From positions 1 to 8,823 of the forward strand of contig SLIE01000435.1 in the NCBI GenBank assembly GCA_007135795.1: 8,823 nt of DNA, given 5' to 3'. The notes below the pieces were generated by a model. It was not told the DNA's origin. It did not search any database and saw nothing but the letters and a program-made list of their open reading frames with translations. The stretch comes from Desulfobacterales bacterium. Its GTDB lineage: Bacteria; Desulfobacterota; Desulfobacteria; Desulfobacterales; Desulfosalsimonadaceae. Made by a program: the position numbers and the translations under genes. Shown here piece by piece: positions 7,183 through 8,823 of the stretch. The number at the start of each line of letters is the position of its first letter. The first letter of the stretch is position 1.

Positions 7183-7689
7183 ATGGAAAAGGAAAAAGCC
7201 ATTCGAAAAGAACTACTGGCACTGCTGGTCGGCAGTCATGCGCACATGAACTTTGAGGAAGTCATCGATGATTTTCCAATTTCCCGCATTAACGACAAGG
7301 CACCCAATATGCCATATGCGCCATGGCATATTCTTGAACACATGCGCAGAGCGCAAGAGGATATAGTATTATTCATTCAGGATCCGGCATTTGAGTCACC
7401 GCCATGGCCGAAGGGATATTTCCCGGCCCCTTCGGAGAGAACCGACGAAGCCGGTTGGAATAAAATTATCCAGAATTTTCTTGCGGATCGGGCGGTCCTG
7501 GAGAAAATGGTCCAGGACCGGGAAACGGATTTGTTTGAGCCCATCCTCCATGCACCAGCATATACTATTTACCGGGAAATTCTGGTTGTGGCCGATCACA
7601 ATGCCTATCACACCGGAGAAATGGCCTTTATGCGGCAGGCAATGAAAACCTGGCCGCCAGGAGAGGAACTCTATGATGCAACCGGATGA
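7183..7689 (+). CDS. DinB-fold (DinB_2/YfiT-like) metal-binding protein
   Basis: The product has 168 residues. It shows the four-helix DinB fold pattern: PYAPWHILEHMRRAQ with H53 on the second helix, and VVADHNAYHTGEMAF with H139 and H143 on the last. These three histidines are the metal-binding triad of the superfamily, so metal binding is expected. Members include putative thiol-dependent transferases and proteins of unknown role; no reaction can be assigned from sequence alone. No signal peptide or membrane segment is seen, so the protein is cytoplasmic. A strong ribosome site (AAGGGAGGAG at 7171-7180) precedes the ATG. The gene follows DUF423 by 33 bases. The superfamily is confident; the specific function is unknown. 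Confidence 0.88.
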   Translation: MEKEKAIRKELLALLVGSHAHMNFEEVIDDFPISRINDKAPNMPYAPWHILEHMRRAQEDIVLFIQDPAFESPPWPKGYFPAPSERTDEAGWNKIIQNFLADRAVLEKMVQDRETDLFEPILHAPAYTIYREILVVADHNAYHTGEMAFMRQAMKTWPPGEELYDATG

Positions 7690-7826
7690 AGAAGGGGCGG
7701 CGGATGTTTAGGGGCAAAACAAGTGTTGATTTTTCCCGGGAAAGAAGCAAAATAACATGACATTCGGTATTCGATTGGGATAAAAAAAATTATTAACGAA
7801 TCCGCGGCATATCAAGGGGGAAATCT
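7690..7826. other. Intergenic region between the DinB-like gene and the leader ORF
   Basis: No gene was recognised here. It contains a perfect 12-base palindrome, TTTCCCGGGAAA, at 7732-7743, and an A-run at 7783-7790. Without a T-run after the palindrome it is a poor rho-independent terminator, though it could be an operator or half of a weak hairpin. A promoter for the downstream transporter is expected in this stretch, but no convincing pair of boxes was found. Confidence 0.5.
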
Positions 7827-7928
7827 GTGGCCCGTTGTCCTTGTGGTCGTGATCGTATCACCCTGGCTCACGGCCAGACTCAGAGGTTTGACATGAAAGC
7901 CCGTGTTGAACAAAAAAGACCCAAATGA
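7827..7928 (+). CDS. Possible 33-codon leader ORF coupled to the MFS gene
   Basis: A GTG at 7827 lies six bases after a strong ribosome site (AAGGGGG, 7814-7820). It opens a 33-residue frame beginning with Val (Met on initiation)-ARCPCGRDRITLAHGQT and ending in a basic tail (VEQKRPK). Its TGA at 7926 overlaps the ATG of the transporter at 7925 as ATGA. The transporter itself has only A-rich sequence and no good ribosome site before its start, so translation of this ORF could deliver ribosomes to it. The peptide resembles no family I know. A short frame like this can occur by chance, and the ribosome site is the main support, so it remains a candidate. Confidence 0.35.
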   Translation: MARCPCGRDRITLAHGQTQRFDMKARVEQKRPK

Positions 7929-8823
7929 AAATAGCTGATGCCGCGTCGCCGATAATTGTTTTTTATACGACTATTTTCGCATTTTCCGCACTATATACCC
8001 CCCAGCCGCTGCTTCCGATGATGCAGGCGGAGTTCGGCATAACCGAATCAATGGCGTCTCTCCTGGTTACCGCAACTCTGCTGCCGCTCGGGTTCGCCCC
8101 GATCATATACGGATTTCTGCTGCAATCCTTTACAGCCAAAAGACTGATCGTCATATCTGTATCCATTATCATGGTCAGTGAGCTGGGGATATTTTTTTCC
8201 CAATCGTTTCCGTTCATCCTGTTGATGCGCTTTATACAGGGATGGTGCGTTCCGGCCATCCTGACATCCCTGATGACGTTTCTCTCGACATCGAGCAGTG
8301 CGCAAGGCATTCAACGCGTCATGTCCCTCTATGTTGCTTCCACCATCATCGGCGGGTATTTCGGACGCCTTTTATCCGGCTTTGTCGCCACGTTATTCGG
8401 ATGGCGCTATGCCTTTCTTGCCATTTTTTTTGCCATGCTGTTTAATCTCGTTTTACTTTTCTGGCTGAAATCAGACTCGAAAGTCGCATTTACCCGGCTG
8501 CGTTTGAGTGCCATTACCGATATCCTTCGGGTAAGCGGTTTTCTGCGGGTATACCTGGTCATATTTTTTACATTTTTTACTTTCGCTTCCGTTTTAAATT
8601 TCCTTCCTTTTCGTTTAACCGAAATCGGCGGTCATCATCTTTCGGAGTTGCGCATTTCAACCATCTACACCGGTTACCTGACAGGTTGTGTTGCCGCGCT
8701 GTTTTCAACCCGCATCATTGCCGCTCTGCGTGGCGAAGCCCGTGTCATCATGACCGCCCTTTTCTTTTACCTGTTGTCTATTCTGTTTTTTATCACCACC
8801 AGCACATCCCTGGCATTTGCCAA
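7925..8823 (+). CDS. MFS transporter (YnfM-like drug/arabinose efflux branch), 3'-truncated by window edge
   Basis: The frame is open from the ATG at 7925 to the last base, giving 299 visible residues without a stop. The protein is very hydrophobic, with about eight or nine membrane helices visible of the usual twelve. The first helix region, FAFSALYTPQPLLPMMQAEF followed by GITESMASLL, matches the YQPLLP-type pattern after helix 1 of YnfM-like proton-driven efflux proteins. The stretch LLMRFIQGWCVPAI corresponds to helix 4 (RxxQG). GGYFGRLLSGFVATLFGWRYAF corresponds to the conserved helix 5 motif (G-GRxxGG...GWR) and supports the family call. Substrate cannot be inferred. An in-frame stop upstream excludes an earlier start. 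It has no strong ribosome site of its own, and its ATG overlaps the end of a possible leader ORF. Codons at the 3' end are rich in T, as expected for membrane helices. Confidence 0.88.
   Translation, partial: MKIADAASPIIVFYTTIFAFSALYTPQPLLPMMQAEFGITESMASLLVTATLLPLGFAPIIYGFLLQSFTAKRLIVISVSIIMVSELGIFFSQSFPFILLMRFIQGWCVPAILTSLMTFLSTSSSAQGIQRVMSLYVASTIIGGYFGRLLSGFVATLFGWRYAFLAIFFAMLFNLVLLFWLKSDSKVAFTRLRLSAITDILRVSGFLRVYLVIFFTFFTFASVLNFLPFRLTEIGGHHLSELRISTIYTGYLTGCVAALFSTRIIAALRGEARVIMTALFFYLLSILFFITTSTSLAFA

Noticed and set aside
8242..8445. 67-codon + frame inside the last gene
   Set aside because: It is an out-of-frame shadow of the MFS transporter, which is open through the window end and so is easy to miss.

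Overview
The window is a densely packed bacterial chromosome segment in which every supported gene lies on the + strand. The style (about half G+C, a CinA / J-domain protein / M17 aminopeptidase run, and a UDP-glucuronate 4-epimerase of the type common in sulfate reducers) suggests a Gram-negative bacterium, possibly Desulfobacterota. That placement is an impression from protein style, not from a marker gene.

Region 1 (2-3999) reads like one transcription unit with gaps of 18-67 bases: the 3' end of a CinA/PncC nicotinamide-nucleotide amidase, a TerB plus J-domain co-chaperone of the DjlA type, a complete M17 leucyl aminopeptidase, a UDP-glucuronate 4-epimerase for cell-surface sugar supply, and a 66-residue DUF2905 membrane protein. 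A weak candidate internal promoter precedes the epimerase. Region 2 (4131-6310) holds a large exported, C-terminally anchored metallophosphatase/5'-nucleotidase-like protein followed 8 bases later by a YwbE-family small protein. The coding strand becomes strikingly C-rich from the epimerase through this gene, opposite to the G-rich first genes.

Region 3 (6311-6780) has no intact gene but contains the remains of a small cupin protein: recognisable N-terminal and C-terminal pieces, an in-frame stop, two frameshifts and a lost core. Behind it is a good sigma70-like promoter. Region 4 (6781-7689) carries a DUF423 membrane protein and a DinB-fold protein with its three histidines intact. Region 5 (7690-8823) has a short gene-free stretch, a possible 33-codon leader ORF whose stop overlaps the next start (ATGA), and a major facilitator superfamily transporter that runs off the window end.

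No RNA gene, CRISPR array, insertion sequence or phage gene was seen. Most of the window is ordinary housekeeping and conserved-unknown content. The cupin relic, the possible coupled leader ORF, the variant nucleotidase substrate loop and the base-skew switch are the points most worth checking.
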